From: Fibrobacter succinogenes
Lineage (GTDB): Bacteria > Fibrobacterota > Fibrobacteria > Fibrobacterales > Fibrobacteraceae
DNA length: 64,000 nt
Assembly: GCA_902799745.1 (NCBI GenBank)
Contig: CADCBQ010000005.1
Span: 26,648-90,647, forward strand
Reading direction: 5' to 3'
Shown here: positions 62,214 to 64,000 of the stretch, piece by piece
Position numbering within the stretch: the first letter of the stretch is position 1
Layout: each line of letters starts with the position of its first letter
Notes under the pieces: generated by a model
What the model saw: the letters and a program-made list of their open reading frames with translations, nothing else
Told to the model about the DNA's origin: nothing
Database searches by the model: none
Program-made: the position numbers and the translations under genes

Positions 62214-63186
62214 CTACTTATTGTTTGCCTTGTAATACTTGATCATCTTCGGGAGAACTTCTTCGACGGTGCCGTTGATCACGTAATCAGCGATAGCGTT
62301 GATCGGAGCTTCGGGGTCGGAGTTCACGGAGATGATGATACCTGAATCCTGCATGCCAGCGAGGTGTTGGATCTGGCCGGAAATACCGAAAGCAATGTAG
62401 ACCTTCGGGCGGACAGTCACGCCGGTCTGACCGATTTGGCGGTCATGATCGACAAAGCCCGCATCCACGGCGGCGCGGCTAGCACCGACTTCTGCGTGGA
62501 GTTCCTTGGCAAGTTCAAACAGCAGGTCGAAGTTTTCCTTGGAACCCATGCCGTAACCACCGGCGACCACGATCGGGGCGCCCTTGAGGTTGTGCTTGGC
62601 CTTTTCCACATGGCGTTCGAGCACCTTGACCACGTATTCCGTTTCCGGCACGTACTTGGCCACGTCGTGCTTGATGACTTCGCCCTTGTAGTTCGGGTCC
62701 ACGATTTCCTTCTTCATCACGCCTTCGCGTACCGCCGAATGCCGGGCGGATCTGGCAAAGCTGGTTTTCGTAAGCCTTCTTCACGCCACCGATGCTCATT
62801 TCGAAGCTGTCGATTTCGAGTTCGGTACAGTCGGCGGTAAGGCCGCTGTGCATGGCGCTAGAAATGCGCGGGCCCAGGTCACGGCCAATCACGGTTGCAC
62901 CGAGCAAGCAAATCTGCGGCTGCTCTTCCTTGAAGAGGTTCACCACGAGGGCTGCATGCGGGTTGGTGGTGTAGGGGAACAGGCCTTCGGCGTCGAACAC
63001 ATGAACCTTGTCGACACCGTACGGGAACACCTGCTTTTCAATGCCATCGAGGCCCTTGCCAGCGCAGATGCACTCGAGCTGAACGCCGAGCGTGTTGGCC
63101 AGCTTGCGACCCTTGGACAAAAGTTCGAGGGAAACGTCGACAACGGTCGTGCCCTCAATTTCGCAATATACAAATACGTTATTCAT
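62214..63186 (-). pseudogene. etfA: Electron transfer flavoprotein alpha subunit, broken by deletion and frameshift
   Basis: The N-terminal half (63186 down to about 62733) runs to [12 protein letters not shown]; the C-terminal half continues in another frame as [17 protein letters not shown], then [14 protein letters not shown] and [19 protein letters not shown], the FAD-binding signature. Intact EtfA has about 18 residues (NIMAxI...RPQMxT) between FGG and VRxGVM, so about 50-56 nt are missing. The junction GGCGGTACGCGAAGG is compatible with deletion between two GTA trinucleotides. Neither piece alone would make a working subunit. Expected role: carry FAD in the ETF dimer serving the downstream dehydrogenase. 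Confidence 0.85.
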
Positions 63187-63189
63187 AGG

Positions 63190-64000
63190 CTAGCCAATAA
63201 TCTTCTCGTCTAAAAGTTCCTTGATAAGTCCTTCAACGTCGGCGTCGCTCGCGGTAAGCGTGCGGCTTTCCTTCGCCTTGAACACGATGTTCTTGACAGC
63301 CTTCACGTTCGTCGGCGAACCGGCCTTACCGATTTGGGCAGGGTCTGCGTCGATGTCGGCGGCACCCCACTGCGGAATGTTCAGGTAGGGCTTCTTCGCG
63401 ATGAGGGCTTCGTATTTTTCGGCATCTTCCGGCTTGCGTTCGGCGACTGCGGTAGCGTTCTTGTACTTCATGATACGCTTGGCGTTGCGCGGGCGGCACG
63501 GAGCGGCACTGCCGTTCACGGTCACGACCAGCGGGAGCGGTGCTTCCACCGTTTCCACACCACCGTCAATGTGGCGGCGGATCACGACCTTGCGGGCCTT
63601 CTCGTCGAGGCTCAAGATTTCTTCGGCGTAGGTCACCTGGGTGAGTCCGAGCTTTTCTGCAATCTGCGGACCGACCTGGGCGGTGTCACCGTCGATAGCC
63701 TGGCGGCCACCGAGAATGATGTCATAGTCGCCGACCTTCTTGACGGCCTGGGCGAGCGTGTAGCTAGTAGCGAGCGTGTCAGCGCCACCGAGGGAACGGT
63801 CCGTAATCACGTAACCGCAGTCGGCACCGCGGTACAGAGCTTCGCGGATAACTTCGGCAGACTTCGGGAGACCCATCGTCAGCACGGAAATGGTGGAACC
63901 GGGGAACTGGTCCTTCAAACGAAGGGCTTGCTCCAGGGCGTTCAGGTCTTCGGGGTTGAAGACCGCGGGCAATGCGGCACGATTGATAGTACCCTGCGGC
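63190..64000 (-). CDS. etfB: Electron transfer flavoprotein beta subunit, 5' end outside window
   Basis: The frame is open to the window edge, reading GTINRAALPAVFNPEDLNAL at its visible N-terminus, so the start lies beyond 64000. ETF-beta features are visible: STISVLTMGLP, GGRQAIDGDTAQVGPQIAEK, and VNGSAAPCRPRNAKRIMKYK. It binds AMP and, with EtfA, shuttles electrons from acyl-CoA dehydrogenase. etfA begins 3 nt after its stop, so the operon order is etfB-etfA-acyl-CoA dehydrogenase. Confidence 0.9.
   Translation of the reverse strand, partial: PQGTINRAALPAVFNPEDLNALEQALRLKDQFPGSTISVLTMGLPKSAEVIREALYRGADCGYVITDRSLGGADTLATSYTLAQAVKKVGDYDIILGGRQAIDGDTAQVGPQIAEKLGLTQVTYAEEILSLDEKARKVVIRRHIDGGVETVEAPLPLVVTVNGSAAPCRPRNAKRIMKYKNATAVAERKPEDAEKYEALIAKKPYLNIPQWGAADIDADPAQIGKAGSPTNVKAVKNIVFKAKESRTLTASDADVEGLIKELLDEKIIG

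Noticed and set aside
60553..62235. Open frame of 560 codons opposite the acyl-CoA dehydrogenase
   Set aside because: Antisense shadow of a well-supported gene; no family features.

Overview
The window reads as a chromosome segment of a Fibrobacter-type bacterium (Fibrobacterota, gut fibre degrader). This is inferred from gene families: FISUMP-domain lipoproteins (first gene and 52279-53358), a TIGR02147/DUF4423 protein (39557-40420), and many lipoproteins whose lipobox Cys is followed by Ser/Asp-rich stretches. No rRNA, tRNA or CRISPR array was found.

Layout. 1-4307: tandem paralogous Cys/Trp-repeat lipoproteins, the first cut by the window edge and the second broken by an internal deletion. 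4319-6621: two peptidoglycan-type hydrolases, both predicted lipoproteins (GH3/NagZ-like and LD-carboxypeptidase). 6737-11957: a six-gene TonB energy-transduction operon of the TtpC type (DUF3450, MotA/TolQ/ExbB with periplasmic extension, ExbB, ExbD, TonB, TPR). 12010-14120: metallo-beta-lactamase-fold lipoprotein and a dGTPase-like HD protein.

14187-29792 is an accessory region, AT-rich in parts. It holds several unrecognised genes, a YaaA/DUF6884-like plus GIY-YIG-like pair with its own terminator, a WYL regulator followed by a DUF2779 dual-nuclease protein and McrB/McrC-type genes, a 24-residue DUF285-repeat protein with no signal peptide, and tandem Cys-ribbon paralogues. Three of the unrecognised or repeat genes share an upstream box TTGTCGCGT whose core TTGTCG lies exactly 11 nt before a TATATT-like hexamer. 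This is the best place to look for an undescribed defence module.

29856-39424 is a recC-recB-recD operon behind a near-consensus sigma-70 promoter. 39557-43612: TIGR02147 gene translationally coupled to a surface lipoprotein, a TrmB-like methyltransferase, and a lipoprotein. 43838-46471: the conserved rpmH-rnpA-yidD-yidC cluster; yidC carries a palindromic intergenic-type repeat inside its reading frame. 46611-54263: lipoproteins, a RgpF-like protein, RNase R, PlsC, a gene-free repeat-rich stretch, a FISUMP lipoprotein and a PD-(D/E)XK transposase-family protein. 54456-58552: clpP, ftsY, lipoprotein, thioredoxin-like protein, glycosyltransferase and small outer-membrane protein in one direction. 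58554-64000, minus strand: lipoprotein, DUF4230 protein, then etfB-etfA-acyl-CoA dehydrogenase, in which etfA is broken by a deletion and frameshift.

Functions are assigned from motifs read by eye. No database search was run, and start codons were chosen from Shine-Dalgarno spacing and signal-peptide fit.
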